Of a DNA stretch of 64,000 bases, positions 17,501-24,432 are shown piece by piece. The translations under genes were made by a program, and so were the position numbers. A model generated the notes under the pieces. It had not been told where the DNA came from. It saw only the letters and a list, made by a program, of their open reading frames with translations, and did no database searches. Position 1 is the stretch's first letter, and each line of letters starts with the position of its first letter. This DNA comes from Lewinellaceae bacterium (GTDB lineage Bacteria; Bacteroidota; Bacteroidia; Chitinophagales; Saprospiraceae), in the NCBI GenBank assembly GCA_020636405.1, contig JACJXW010000008.1:372001-436000 (forward strand), in the 5' to 3' direction.

Positions 17501-19231
17501 TCTTTTACCATCGGCAGCGTACCAGGTGAACACCCGGTCTTCGGTCATGACCAGTTCTGCCTGCCCATCGCCGTTCAGGTCCAAAAAGCGGGTATTGGGA
17601 TCGCGCAGGTCAACGTTGGCTGTTTTTTCAAATGTCTGGAAAGGAGTGAAGCTATTGTCGGCCGTCAATTCAAAATACCCCCGCAGGCCCGGGCTGTTGA
17701 CAACGACTTGCTTTTGCCCGTTGGCCTCCAGGTCCTGTAGGCTGAGCACACCGGAGGTAATGCCCTTAAAGGAAGGCCTGGGAATGACTTTTTCAGCCCG
17801 GGTAAAGCGAGCGCCCTGGCTGCCATCTCCAAGATTATGCTTGTAATACCAGCCCTCTGCCTGCTCGGTCAAAATTCCGGAAATACCTTCGCCGTAGAGG
17901 TCTACCCACTGATAATTTCCGGAGAGGCCAACCGGCGCATTGGCGATATGTTCCCGGCTGACAACTTTCACAGTCGTATTCCAATCCAGTTGCTGGTATG
18001 CAAATTCCAGGGGCGGAAGGGCCCGGGAAACATAAGCGCCGTCTGTTTTCCGAACGTAACCTTTCTGGGTCAGCGATTTTAAATAGGACACCTCTGCCAG
18101 GTCGGATCCATTGATGGAAGAGGGTGCATACTGCAGTCCCAAGGACCATACGAGGCAATCCTTCCCGAAATCCAAATGCCAGTGTTCTTCTTCCGCAAAA
18201 TGATGGAAAATCAATATCCGGCGGCACAAGCGGCAGGTACGTATTTCAAAACCGGAACGGTAGGAGGAAAAAGGATCAGGGCGCATAGCCCAGCACTGGT
18301 CATCTGCAGAAGAGGGTTTTTCCTCATCGTGCTCTCCATAATCCATTACCAGCTCGAAAAAATAGGCCTCCTGTTCATCGGGTATGCTGGGATCGTAAGG
18401 GTCATCCAGATAGTAGGGGGAGCGGTTGCCGTAACGCACCCTCTTGAGGTATCGGTTGGTAAAAGGAGCTAGGCCGTTATGCCGATTTCTTTCGCAACGA
18501 TTTTTGGGTATGCCTTCGAGGTTTTCGGCTTTGTATTCGTACTGTATCCAGTTGCCTTTGTCATCGAAACTGAATTCAGGGAGCCAGGCAAAGATTCGCT
18601 GGCCATCTTCCGGATCGGCAATTCTCGCCTGCTGCGACCTCCCGAAGAAGGTGGTGATGTTCTCTCCGGTAGTGACTTTCCAGTATACTCCTTCCTGAAA
18701 AACAATACGTTCTATGCGGGAAAATGGCCCTTCAATACGCGGGCGGTACTGTTGGATCGTGAGTTGCCCACTGCTGAATTTCCTTGTCTGCCAGCCGTCT
18801 TCCTTTTCCTCCAGTAAAGGCACCAGCTCTTCCGCACCGGATAATAAATATACATCTCCTTCTTCCCGGTAGCGGGGCAGCCGTTTGTCCGTCCTCCTTT
18901 GGATCGTTGGGTAGCTTACCGACCAGCCTAGTCCGTAAGGGCCATTGCCACTGCCCGAATTGTAGGACAGGGCTAGAGTAGGGGTGAATCCGTTCCTCCC
19001 CGGGCTTACCGGTAGCGGGATGGTAAAGGAGGCTGTTCCATTTGCCGGATTTACCTGAAAGGTTTCGTCGATCCCCTTTAGCGCGCCTCCCCCCCTGGGG
19101 AGATTGATTTCCGGGATCTTTATGGCGTTGGATGGAGTAGAGCGTTCCAGGGCTAATGTTTCTGTTCCAGTGGTTGGTTGGGGTTGCCTGCCACCAGAGG
19201 ATTTGCCATCTGTCCGATCTCTTCGAGGCAT
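11546..19231 (-). CDS. tcB-tcC-like: Fused TcB-TcC Tc toxin subunit (SpvB-VCBS-RHS cocoon with variable C-terminal payload)
   Basis: I start at ATG 19231 (2561 residues). The frame also has an in-frame TTG at 19279, which is less likely. The N-terminal SpvB region starts at about residue 45 ('LPRGGGALKGIDETFQVNPA') and includes YNSGSGNGPYGLGWS. FG-GAP/VCBS repeats follow ('LDLNGDGQAELVM', 'DMSGDGLTDIVRVRNG'), then TcdB middle domains and YD/RHS repeats from about 1650. The RHS core closes with 'YRFTGMERDEESGLNYHGAR' and SADPEGIADGLN...NNP. The last ~340 residues are the hypervariable payload: a Pro/Lys linker, then Ala/Gly-rich helices ('AGGGAAAAVTAAAGSLLF') with no recognised toxin motif. 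In the family, TcB and TcC form a hollow shell that cuts off and stores the payload, then docks on TcA. This gene lies immediately upstream of tcA. Confidence 0.93.
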   Translation of the reverse strand: MPRRDRTDGKSSGGRQPQPTTGTETLALERSTPSNAIKIPEINLPRGGGALKGIDETFQVNPANGTASFTIPLPVSPGRNGFTPTLALSYNSGSGNGPYGLGWSVSYPTIQRRTDKRLPRYREEGDVYLLSGAEELVPLLEEKEDGWQTRKFSSGQLTIQQYRPRIEGPFSRIERIVFQEGVYWKVTTGENITTFFGRSQQARIADPEDGQRIFAWLPEFSFDDKGNWIQYEYKAENLEGIPKNRCERNRHNGLAPFTNRYLKRVRYGNRSPYYLDDPYDPSIPDEQEAYFFELVMDYGEHDEEKPSSADDQCWAMRPDPFSSYRSGFEIRTCRLCRRILIFHHFAEEEHWHLDFGKDCLVWSLGLQYAPSSINGSDLAEVSYLKSLTQKGYVRKTDGAYVSRALPPLEFAYQQLDWNTTVKVVSREHIANAPVGLSGNYQWVDLYGEGISGILTEQAEGWYYKHNLGDGSQGARFTRAEKVIPRPSFKGITSGVLSLQDLEANGQKQVVVNSPGLRGYFELTADNSFTPFQTFEKTANVDLRDPNTRFLDLNGDGQAELVMTEDRVFTWYAADGKRGYREAEFAQKALDEEQGPALAFADTDRQEAIFLADMSGDGLTDIVRVRNGEICYWANKGYGRFSARVDMDNAPVFDQPGLFHPSYLQLADISGTGATDLLYLGKNKFRAYINLSGNGWSDAHQIEPFFPLHSSSQISVVDLLGTGTSCIVWSSALPADSQAPMRYMDLMNSRKPHLLTHYRNNLGKESSIEYKSSTHYYLEDKLAGKPWVSKLPFPVQVISKLIAEEKITNVRFSSEYQYHHGYYDHAEREFRGFGMVEQLDTEEYESWKKNNDSNALEPSEAFFQKPVLTKTWFHTGAYHNRENILNHYAHEYWPEAYRRDFPKDPIAVREPILEDARLVPAQNLKNQAIIDQFSGDEWREALSACKGMVLRQEVFALDAPKDKPSPEALKKQAKPYTVTTHNCLIQLLQPRAQNPYGVFLVTEGEALAIQYERDEADPRIAHTLNIKTDSLGNILEAASVVYPRKHIGPSLPQAVQQEQQKTLITYSKNAYTHDIFKPEVYRLRQLAESQAYELSGLKKSGGLFRIEDFKGVLPKSEPLEYHQQPSHRSLQKRLIEHTRAVFYDNSLTGPLPLYSLPTHGIPCESYQLAYTPILADHLFGSKLSDPEASFSAGRFVHSEGDDNWWIRSGRVHFIDPSAGETAKQARQRFFSPLAYTDPYGATTRAGYYKDYFLFIESVEDALHNTAKVEQFNFRTLAPSRMRDLNDNLSEVVFDELGFVKAMALLGKDLDGDGIAELETADSLQGLEETSEAEQPAIDAFFRSQDSVELEEKGRTLLGQATTRFLYDLDTYHRTGNPAVVAAITREIHHARLEEGALSPLQLSFEYSDGMGNVAMTKTQAEPGAAKAAVIGPDGSYQLREVDTAALSPRRLRWIGNGRTVLNNKGNPVKQYEPYFSVSPHYEDAPELVETGVTPLLFYDAPGRLIKTELPDGTFNKVTFDAWRQASYDPNDTVKDSRWYQERLQGLDDEEKSPDKERVAAEKAARHYDTPALVHLDTLGRPIFSIAHNRGADGADEYYATTVELDIEGNARRVIDARGNIVMEYGYDMLGHRVYQNSMDAGERQMLNDVMGNPLKAWDSRHHVFSFAYDTLQRPTEKKVEGGDGEEPLNHVYERTIYGEGQESDKRRNLRGQAFEVYDTAGKACLPGYDFKGNPLNMTRQFAADYKSVANWQGPALGDKLEPEVFSSASRYDALNRPTWSQTADGSITEPAYNEAGLLDMLSVTQSDAPKQLFVRKINYNEKGQRLSITYGNRVKTTYRYDRETFRLLRLHTQRADGSLLQDYHYTYDPVGNITEVEDRSIPTVFFGNHKLEPRSRYTYDALYRLIRAEGKEHIAQARHGQEDDWNSLPFLKKYQPGDLMAWRHYTQTYRYDAVGNILQMKHQAPGGGWTRDYAYETHNNRLKQSQVGEFTYRYPHHPAHGFITAMPHLQRMGWNFRDELQAIARQRKTEGGAPQATYYVYDGSAQRVRKVVENESGGKGSAAKKEERFYLDGLEIYRRHSGAHKGLQRTTLHVMDDSRRIAMIDRRNEVQDGTDKKNTRYQLDNHLGSASLEADEEGRVISYEEYHPYGTTAYQAVDARVKMAAKRYRFTGMERDEESGLNYHGARYFAGWLGRWVSADPEGIADGLNVFCYVGNNPIVFQDVTGGWRRLVVKVAFWATLSLQYQPIGAIPYEGRPPVVQIYPKGGKGALGSLPKEQPRSATPTKDIPGEIGPPDTEPVRTGKLPGSSPKPEPKPGFLNRAAGFLKEKGKVIIESGAAKLEKAKVALREGIPKAVSKAKSLGPALKEAIIEGGSKTGEFIKGAIGASKGAVKSVGRRAGAVLGGLARSGGKALGGVVPAIGAAMDMEQIGTGIIQITEGNTAEGVLNTGIGGGSLAYTLASVSASAGGGAAAAVTAAAGSLLFAKKEIERAYSGEKTYAAEAADYYREVQEEVTSEAPSISGALTYIGAEIAGGVTGLIAWAQGSEGKKAKLVRNRPRHEF

Positions 19232-19279
19232 GGTTAGATGATTAGAGCACTCCTTTGCTTCAGCTTCAAAAGGAGCCAA

Positions 19280-20009
19280 AACAAGTTATTAGTGAATCAG
19301 CATATAAAGCTTGGGAAAAAATTTCTATCGTGGATGTTATTGCATAATAGTGATGAGTACAGGCTTGTGCAATGACGAAAATCAATTTGCATGATCTATT
19401 TTTCAAAAGAGGCAGTGTTTAGGGAAAGATTGAATATCTCTGGTTGCCATAGTTTTGTTTTTCACTGCGCTCCTTTTCATTATTATGCAGAGTTAAAATG
19501 CACGGTTTGAAGGCAGGCAAGATAGGGGGTAGCGAACCGGGGAAATTCAGCCTTCATGTGATGTGAGCAGAATGAATAAACTTCTCAAAACCGGTTAGCA
19601 AAGCTGCTCAAAGGATTGAATTTTCTTACAAGAACAAAAGCGGCTGGTTATTCCGTCCTTTCTATAGTGGTTGTAGAAATACAAAAAGTATAGCCCATCA
19701 TCCGTTTGATTTCAACCGATGCTCACATTAAAGTATCGGAGAAACCTTTTATATGTTCCCGGAAGCCGGCTCAATTTCCAAACCCCTCGAATTCGAGGGG
19801 TTTAAATTCGTCATAATCTGTGTTCTCTCACGGCCCTACAATCCGCTTCATACTTCTGCTTACACCAGCCAGGAAAGTGTTAAAATTCTGGCGCATTTTG
19901 CACCTTTAGTTACCAGACCTTCTTGGGGTATCCAGCTTCTTTTTATCTGATCAAGCCTGCCTTTTCAATCAAAACTCAAATAATTCTAATGTCGGCACAT
20001 CTGCTGACA
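19280..20009. other. Intergenic region upstream of the Tc operon
   Basis: About 730 bp with no convincing gene. It would contain the promoter of the leftward tcB/C-tcA operon, but no clear TTTG/TAnnTTTG pair could be assigned. It holds a perfect 24-bp palindrome at 19780-19803. A short plus-strand frame (19753-19950) has no family resemblance and is not called. Confidence 0.6.
19780..19803. promoter_or_regulatory. Perfect 24-bp palindrome
   Basis: Each half reads AAACCCCTCGAA from the outside in, with no loop and no mismatch. No T-run follows on either side, so it looks more like a protein-binding site than an intrinsic terminator. It lies about 550 bp upstream of the tcB/C start and about 200 bp from the BRO-N remnant. 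The binding protein is unknown. Confidence 0.4.
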
Positions 20010-20334
20010 TTAAAAATGCTCACGGTTATATTCTAACTCCCATTCTTTCATATACTCCATTGTCCCGATCAGCCGGAACCAGTCACCGATCACAAGCCCT
20101 GTGCGATCCCCAATGGTTTTGGCTATCATTTGAAGTGGGGTACAAATTGTACCCCAGTCGGGTTTAGCGCTGCATCCCGGCTACGCATCTTCTTGATATA
20201 TTGCCGTACATTTTTTGTATCCGTCAAAGTTTCCACTACATCAGCAACAGCAAACCACCATTCTCCTTTGTGCCAGACACGGCGTATTTGCTTGCTTTTC
20301 CTGGAAGATTACGGCTTTATTGTCCTGATCCATA
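20010..20334 (-). pseudogene. BRO-N / phage antirepressor-type gene, frameshifted
   Basis: From ATG 20334 the frame begins MDQDNKAVIFQEK. A repeated GCAA (4 extra bases in AAGCAAGCAAATACGC) shifts the frame. The correct continuation reads QIRRVWHKGEWWFAVADVV and then ETLTDTKNVRQYIKKMRSRD, a textbook BRO-N domain. A second shift then gives DWGTICTPLQMIAK, after which the sequence continues IGDRTGLVIGDWFRLIGTME to a TAA at 20010. The family consists of DNA-binding antirepressors found in phages and mobile elements. Two indels make it inactive. It sits next to an intact KilA-N gene, a common pairing in prophage remnants. Confidence 0.75.
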
Positions 20335-20669
20335 TATAGCCTCTTTTAGTTATGTGTGTGAAGGTAGCAATTATCCCGGGAGGCGGGAACCCTGGCAGCC
20401 AATATCCAGATGAAGAAGCTGCGGCCAAAGCAAGCAACTTCTGTAGGCATCCTACTTCCCGTACACAAAGAGCCCACGGCCAGGTGAAAGATCCCCAGCT
20501 GCAGCCCGCCAGAATGTACCCAAAACGGCTCGCCGCCCAGTTGGCGCCGCTCCAAAAATGTACCTATAATCAGGACCACAAAGGGCCGGCCTCGCCGACG
20601 CCAGGCTAGCCGCTGGCAGGTTATGATAACAAAGCCCTTAAGTGGCCACGTGGAATCCGTCGTGGCAAC
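20335..20669. repeat. Diverged copy of the 21.67-21.84 kb segment
   Basis: Bases about 20499-20640 align over roughly 140 bp with about 21670-21840. Shared strings include CCAAAACGGC, TGGCGCCGC, CGGCCTCGCCG and ATAACAAAGC. On the minus strand both copies preserve the peptide PFW(V/I)H followed by LQL/LRL, so this is a decayed copy of the small gene at 21532-21702. No intact gene is seen here. Confidence 0.5.
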
Positions 20670-21377
20670 CTATCCGACCACCTCTTTCAAAATATCCTCG
20701 TGATAAGTCCGCACCTTGCCAAAACGCTCATCATGAGCGGTGCCGGTGGCGATGTCTCGCTGTCGGCTGAGCGCTGTGGCTGCTTTCCCCCATTCTTTAG
20801 CCTTGTGGAGCGGGCAGGGGATCTTCTTTAAATTGCAGTAGCCGGCAATGGTGTAATAGTGGTCATCGACGCTGATGATCTTTGATTCCAGCTCATCGAT
20901 CCGATCCCGGATGAAGTCCACGTCGTCTCGTATCTCTGTGTTGAACTTTTCCTGTTCCTCCTTCTGCTGAGCGATCATCCGAAGCCCTTTGATGACACCA
21001 GAAGGGCTGAAGCCAGTAATTTCTGTTCTACCAGTTGTTAGCAGTTCCTGAATGCGGTCATAGACCCACAATTCGAAACGAGGGCTTAGCCATGCGGCGA
21101 ATTTGAGCGCGAGCTTCTCATCCATCCAAGTGCCTTGAAGGCCCTCGGAGGCATCTCCCCCTTTGACGACCCGTAATACTTCCCGGCCGATATTCACATC
21201 TGAATATCGCTCCTCCAACAGAGCAATGTACTTCTTGGTTTCCTTGAGGCGTAGGAAGTTACCGACCGGCTTACTAAATGGCTTGGCCATCTCAGTAGCA
21301 TTGATCATCTTATTCCCATCGGCGAATTCAAAACTGATCTGCTGGTCCTCGTATTTGAATTTTGTGATGTCACTCAT
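20670..21377 (-). CDS. KilA-N domain protein
   Basis: 235 residues. The N-terminal ~110 residues match KilA-N: 'ISFEFADGNKMINATEMAK', then KPVGNFLRLKETKKYI, GGDASEGLQGTWMDEKLAL and KFAAWLSPRFELWVYDRI. The C-terminal half has a short coiled coil (about 125-165) and a conserved tail with 'YYTIAGYCNLKKIPCP'. KilA-N proteins are DNA-binding proteins of phages and mobile elements, often with regulatory roles. The frame is intact. The gene is the last intact one of the minus-strand island and is followed by the dead BRO-N gene. Confidence 0.9.
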   Translation of the reverse strand: MSDITKFKYEDQQISFEFADGNKMINATEMAKPFSKPVGNFLRLKETKKYIALLEERYSDVNIGREVLRVVKGGDASEGLQGTWMDEKLALKFAAWLSPRFELWVYDRIQELLTTGRTEITGFSPSGVIKGLRMIAQQKEEQEKFNTEIRDDVDFIRDRIDELESKIISVDDHYYTIAGYCNLKKIPCPLHKAKEWGKAATALSRQRDIATGTAHDERFGKVRTYHEDILKEVVG

Positions 21378-21531
21378 GGTGTAAAAATAGTTAAACTACC
21401 TTAGAATTAATATTTCAGGCCACCGGGTGTAAGTTAATTACAGGCTGATTAAGAAGGCGGTGGACCTGCGCACTTCAAGTTTGCTCGCCCAGCGTGCAAT
21501 GTACCCGGATGCCGGCATGCACCAAGTGCCT

Positions 21532-21702
21532 TCAGCACCTCCCAAACAACTTCGTCCGCTCCATGATCTCCTCCACCCGCACAAAATACTCTCCCGACCG
21601 GTACTTCCCCCAGCTATGTTTCAGGTGGTTCCCTTTTTTCTTCAAGTCGTCCTCCACACAGTAAGCCAGCCGCAGCTCGTCGAAATGTATCCAAAACGGC
21701 AT
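21532..21702 (-). CDS. Small hypothetical protein of the island
   Basis: 56 residues from the Met at 21702 (MPFWIHFDELRLAYCVEDDL...); the open frame reaches 21744. It is charged, with no membrane segment and no recognised family. Support comes from the decayed relative at about 20.5 kb that keeps the PFW(V/I)H and L(Q/R)L pattern, and from its place in the leftward gene run. The upstream part of the frame overlaps repeat DNA, so the start is uncertain. Confidence 0.4.
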   Translation of the reverse strand: MPFWIHFDELRLAYCVEDDLKKKGNHLKHSWGKYRSGEYFVRVEEIMERTKLFGRC

Positions 21703-21765
21703 CCCGCCAGCTGGCGCCGCCCATTTTTCAATTATTATCAACACCCAAAAATGGGCCCATAATCA

Positions 21766-22107
21766 TCACTGCAGAAGACCGGCCTCGCCGGCGCCGGGCT
21801 GATTGCCGGCAGATTCTGATAACAAAGCTCTCAGATCCCCCTTCGCATCCTCCAGTTCCCTTTGCAGCTCGGCCAGCCGGCGGGCCGCTCGCAGCAGCTG
21901 CCGGTATCGCCGCTCCAGCCCCTTCTTCTCGACTTCCAGCTGCCTGATGCACTCCTCCTGTTCCCGACAGCGGAGCAGCATGCGCTCCGCCGCTTTGGAG
22001 TTGGTTGCCTGCCCGAAGCGGCGTTTGCCCCAGTACAGCGCCCGGTTGACTTCGGGCGATAGCCCGCGGATGATCAGCGTTTTGGCATTGGTGGTATTGG
22101 TGTTCAT
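21766..22107 (-). CDS. Small coiled-coil protein with possible ribbon-helix-helix start
   Basis: 113 residues. The N-terminus (KTLIIRGLSPEVNRALYWGK) looks like a ribbon-helix-helix beta strand and first helix. A long charged coiled coil follows (about 45-100, rich in E, R, L and Q). The C-terminus is Gly/Ala-rich. A small DNA-binding or mobilisation-accessory protein is plausible but is inference. The upstream gene ends 4 bp before this start, suggesting one transcript. Confidence 0.6.
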   Translation of the reverse strand: MNTNTTNAKTLIIRGLSPEVNRALYWGKRRFGQATNSKAAERMLLRCREQEECIRQLEVEKKGLERRYRQLLRAARRLAELQRELEDAKGDLRALLSESAGNQPGAGEAGLLQ

Positions 22108-22111
22108 CGTT

Positions 22112-22465
22112 TTATTGGTTTTCGGTTAGAGAAATGGTAGCGATGTCCCGGCCCGTGTCTTTAGGCTTCCGGATGCGTAGCACCGGTTTCCCCTGTGGAA
22201 TTCCTGCTATTCCACAGGGCAGGCCATCGGCAGTCAGCCGGCAGAGGTAGATATCCACGGCCCCCAGCCGCTTCCATTTGTGGGGTTCCCGTTGGCGGGC
22301 GGCATCCATGCGCTTCTGCAGCACCTCGTAGAATGCCTCCATGGTGAGGATGCCCAAGTTGCCGGGCTCGTTCAGCTCGGTGGCCAGGATCGATGCTTCG
22401 GAGATGGCCGCCCGGGTGATGGCGTTGTGCGCCTGGCGGTAAGTTTTCATTTCAAATTGGATCAT
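22112..22465 (-). CDS. Hypothetical protein carrying an in-frame palindrome insert
   Basis: 117 residues, mostly helical in the first 75. Residues about 82-90 (LPCGIAGIPQG) are encoded by a perfect 11-7-11 palindrome at 22191-22219. The same palindrome occurs in the two genes upstream, translated in the same frame. There is no recognised family. The gene is tightly spaced with the following one (4 bp). A shorter start at Met6 is possible. Confidence 0.6.
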   Translation of the reverse strand: MIQFEMKTYRQAHNAITRAAISEASILATELNEPGNLGILTMEAFYEVLQKRMDAARQREPHKWKRLGAVDIYLCRLTADGLPCGIAGIPQGKPVLRIRKPKDTGRDIATISLTENQ

Positions 22466-22522
22466 GGTGGTAGGAGTTGAGGCAGCCTGCCGCTGGTGGG
22501 ACAGGCGGCCAGATTTAGAGAT

Positions 22523-22873
22523 TCAGGGTTCTTTTCTTCTCACATCCTCGCAGTACATACAGAACTCATATTCGCTGTCATCGCCCATGCTGGCATACTG
22601 GTGCAGGCAGTCCCGGTGGGATCCCCAGTAGCCGTAGCCGGCGAGGCGCTCCCCGCACACCTGGCAGGACTCGCCGTAGTTGTCGCCCTGGCGGATAGGG
22701 TGGCCGCAGGCCATATCACCGGAACGGATCAGGCTGACTTTGGCCTCCAGCTCGCGGAGGGCCTTTTCATATTGTTCCTTGAGGTTCATTGCCATTCGGT
22801 TTTGTGCCGGCCCGCCCTGTGAAATTGTATCTATTCCACAAGGCGAGCGGGCAGGATTGATAATGAATTTCAT
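22523..22873 (-). CDS. Small zinc-ribbon-like protein, translationally coupled
   Basis: 116 residues. I start at ATG 22873 because it overlaps the stop of the upstream gene as ATGA, a classic coupling arrangement; a later Met at 22795 is possible. Residues 10-20 (SPCGIDTISQG) come from the palindrome shared with the neighbours. A coiled coil follows (about 30-45). Cys/His pairs come next: CGHPI, CQVCGERL, HRDCLH, CMYCEDV. This suggests two metal-binding knuckles. The layout resembles small phage zinc-finger proteins. No named family is recognised. Confidence 0.65.
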   Translation of the reverse strand: MKFIINPARSPCGIDTISQGGPAQNRMAMNLKEQYEKALRELEAKVSLIRSGDMACGHPIRQGDNYGESCQVCGERLAGYGYWGSHRDCLHQYASMGDDSEYEFCMYCEDVRRKEP

Positions 22874-23424
22874 TTCCGTACACGCTCTGCCGGTGCATAT
22901 TCCCACAACCAGGTTACCTGCTGGATGGTATTCCTCAAATCCTGCACCTGGCCGGAGATCCCCTCCAGTTTCCGTTCCGCCTCCTCCAGGAAACTTTGAG
23001 CCGCCTGCCGGTGGAGCCGTTCGAAGTGTTTCCGGTAGTAGTCCGCCGCGTCCCTTTCCCAGGCCACTCTCAGCCGGCGGCAAGCAGCCGGAGAGAATCC
23101 CTCCCGGGGTGATCCTTGTCGGGTGGCAAAGATGGCTATATGCACCTGGCCCTGTGGAATTGTATTTATTCTGCAGGGCAGGCCCTTTCCCGTAAAGGTT
23201 AAACTAAGCCGCACATCCTCATAAGTGATCCCAAACAGGGTAATGGTTTGCCCTTCCGCGCTCAGGATAACCATCCGCCCGCGGCGCAGTTCCTCCATCG
23301 CCTGGATGAGGTAGCGGCTCAAGCTGCCCTCCCGGTGCAGCCCCTCCCAGGGCAGCTGGGCGTTGTGGTAGAGGAATTCCTTTTGAAATTCGAGGGTTTG
23401 GTTGTCGATGTCGAGTGTCAACAT
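22870..23424 (-). CDS. Hypothetical protein carrying an in-frame palindrome insert
   Basis: 184 residues from the Met at 23424 (MLTLDIDNQTLEFQKEFLYH). The frame is open to 23556, but the upstream codons are Arg-rich and lie in the gap after the previous gene. Residues about 92-102 (LPCRINTIPQG) come from the palindrome at 23150-23178. The C-terminal 70 residues are a helical, Arg/Glu-rich segment. The stop overlaps the next start as ATGA. No family recognised. Confidence 0.6.
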   Translation of the reverse strand: MLTLDIDNQTLEFQKEFLYHNAQLPWEGLHREGSLSRYLIQAMEELRRGRMVILSAEGQTITLFGITYEDVRLSLTFTGKGLPCRINTIPQGQVHIAIFATRQGSPREGFSPAACRRLRVAWERDAADYYRKHFERLHRQAAQSFLEEAERKLEGISGQVQDLRNTIQQVTWLWEYAPAERVRK

Positions 23425-23476
23425 GGTAGGTGTATTTGGCACCCACCTGCAAAACAGGCGGGCGCATTCCGTCCTA

Positions 23477-24121
23477 TTATTCCTCGTCCCCCAGGGCATG
23501 ATAGGCCGCCCCCTCCGGCACCTCCTCAAAAACCGGCGGCGAATAGTTCTCGGCAAACTGCGTCTCGCCGGCGCCCGTGTTCGTATCCTCCCGCCAGATC
23601 TGCAAGCCCTTCACCGCATGCTGCAAGGTGGACACCTCCTCCGGAGAGATCCGTTCATAATCGAAAGAAGCAATATGGTACTTCTTGCCCTCCGCCCCCG
23701 GGCTCTTGCTCTCCTTCTGCACCGGGGAAATCTTCAGGCGCACCTCGGTCAGTTTCACATGGTCGTAGAACATGCGGTCGGCCACCACCTGCATCAGGTT
23801 CTGGACACTGTAACCGTGGAGCAGCAGGTTACACAGCTGGCGCTCTTCGTTCAGGAAGAAGAACTCCGCCCACTTCTTCATGCCCACGCCCAGGATATTA
23901 TCGGCGAAGATCCGGTACGCCACCGGGATGATCTCGAACGCCTCGCGCGGCTTGGTCAGCACTGTCTCGCCCCGGATGTTGAACACCCCGCGGCTGGCGT
24001 CGAAGCGGTATTGCAGCGGCCGGCCGGGAAAATAGGTTACAGGCAGCAGTTCGCCCGATTTCTTGTCAACCAGGTTGCCATTCGGCTGAGTGATCGGCAG
24101 ATAATCAGATTTCTTACTCAT
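23477..24121 (-). CDS. Hypothetical protein of the mobile island
   Basis: 214 residues from the Met at 24121 (MSKKSDYLPITQPNG); the upstream Met at 24172 lies inside the preceding gene. The first 100 residues are mixed alpha/beta ('YRFDASRGVFNIRGETVL'), with an acidic C-terminus (EEVPEGAAYHALGDEE). It has no signal peptide, membrane segment or recognised motif. It resembles a soluble phage/plasmid accessory protein, with an ssDNA-binding or replication-accessory role as an unsupported guess. Same strand and close spacing as its neighbours. Confidence 0.65.
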   Translation of the reverse strand: MSKKSDYLPITQPNGNLVDKKSGELLPVTYFPGRPLQYRFDASRGVFNIRGETVLTKPREAFEIIPVAYRIFADNILGVGMKKWAEFFFLNEERQLCNLLLHGYSVQNLMQVVADRMFYDHVKLTEVRLKISPVQKESKSPGAEGKKYHIASFDYERISPEEVSTLQHAVKGLQIWREDTNTGAGETQFAENYSPPVFEEVPEGAAYHALGDEE

Positions 24122-24153
24122 GAGAGAAAAATTTAATAGGTTAAGAGATGGAT

Positions 24154-24429
24154 TTACCGGTACCGTTCCCATTTTTCAGGATTGCAGACGGGACAGTACC
24201 GTGGTGTTTCTTTCCGGTTCTTCAATGCTCGTTCTTTCGTCCTCCCTCCTTTGAAGGTTCTCACTACTCGGTAAAGTATCTTTCGCTGATTGCAGGCCTC
24301 CAGTATCCGCGCCCCTCTGCCGGCGCGGTGCTCCTGGATCCGCTTCTCCAGCTGCTCGGGCCTATCCACCTGCCCGACATAATGCCGGGCATGGTGAAGT
24401 GGCCGTTCAAAATGAACAATGTAAACCAT
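24154..24429 (-). CDS. GIY-YIG-like small nuclease-fold protein
   Basis: 91 residues. It matches the pattern of a small phage/plasmid family related to GIY-YIG nucleases: YIVHFERPLHHARHYVGQV, then LEKRIQEHRAGRGARIL, then VVRTFKGGRTKERALKNRK and a terminal CPVC. The first Tyr pair (YIV...HYVG) stands in for GIY-YIG, and the RxxEH helix follows. The catalytic Arg/Glu set is only partly visible, so activity is uncertain. The start is 3 bp after the previous stop. The family is usually found in mobile DNA. Confidence 0.7.
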   Translation of the reverse strand: MVYIVHFERPLHHARHYVGQVDRPEQLEKRIQEHRAGRGARILEACNQRKILYRVVRTFKGGRTKERALKNRKETPRYCPVCNPEKWERYR

Positions 24430-24432
24430 GTC

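Noticed and set aside
22191..23178. CRISPR array
   Set aside because: The repeated 29-bp units are palindromic and far apart (over 300 bp and unequal), lie inside genes, and no cas genes are present.
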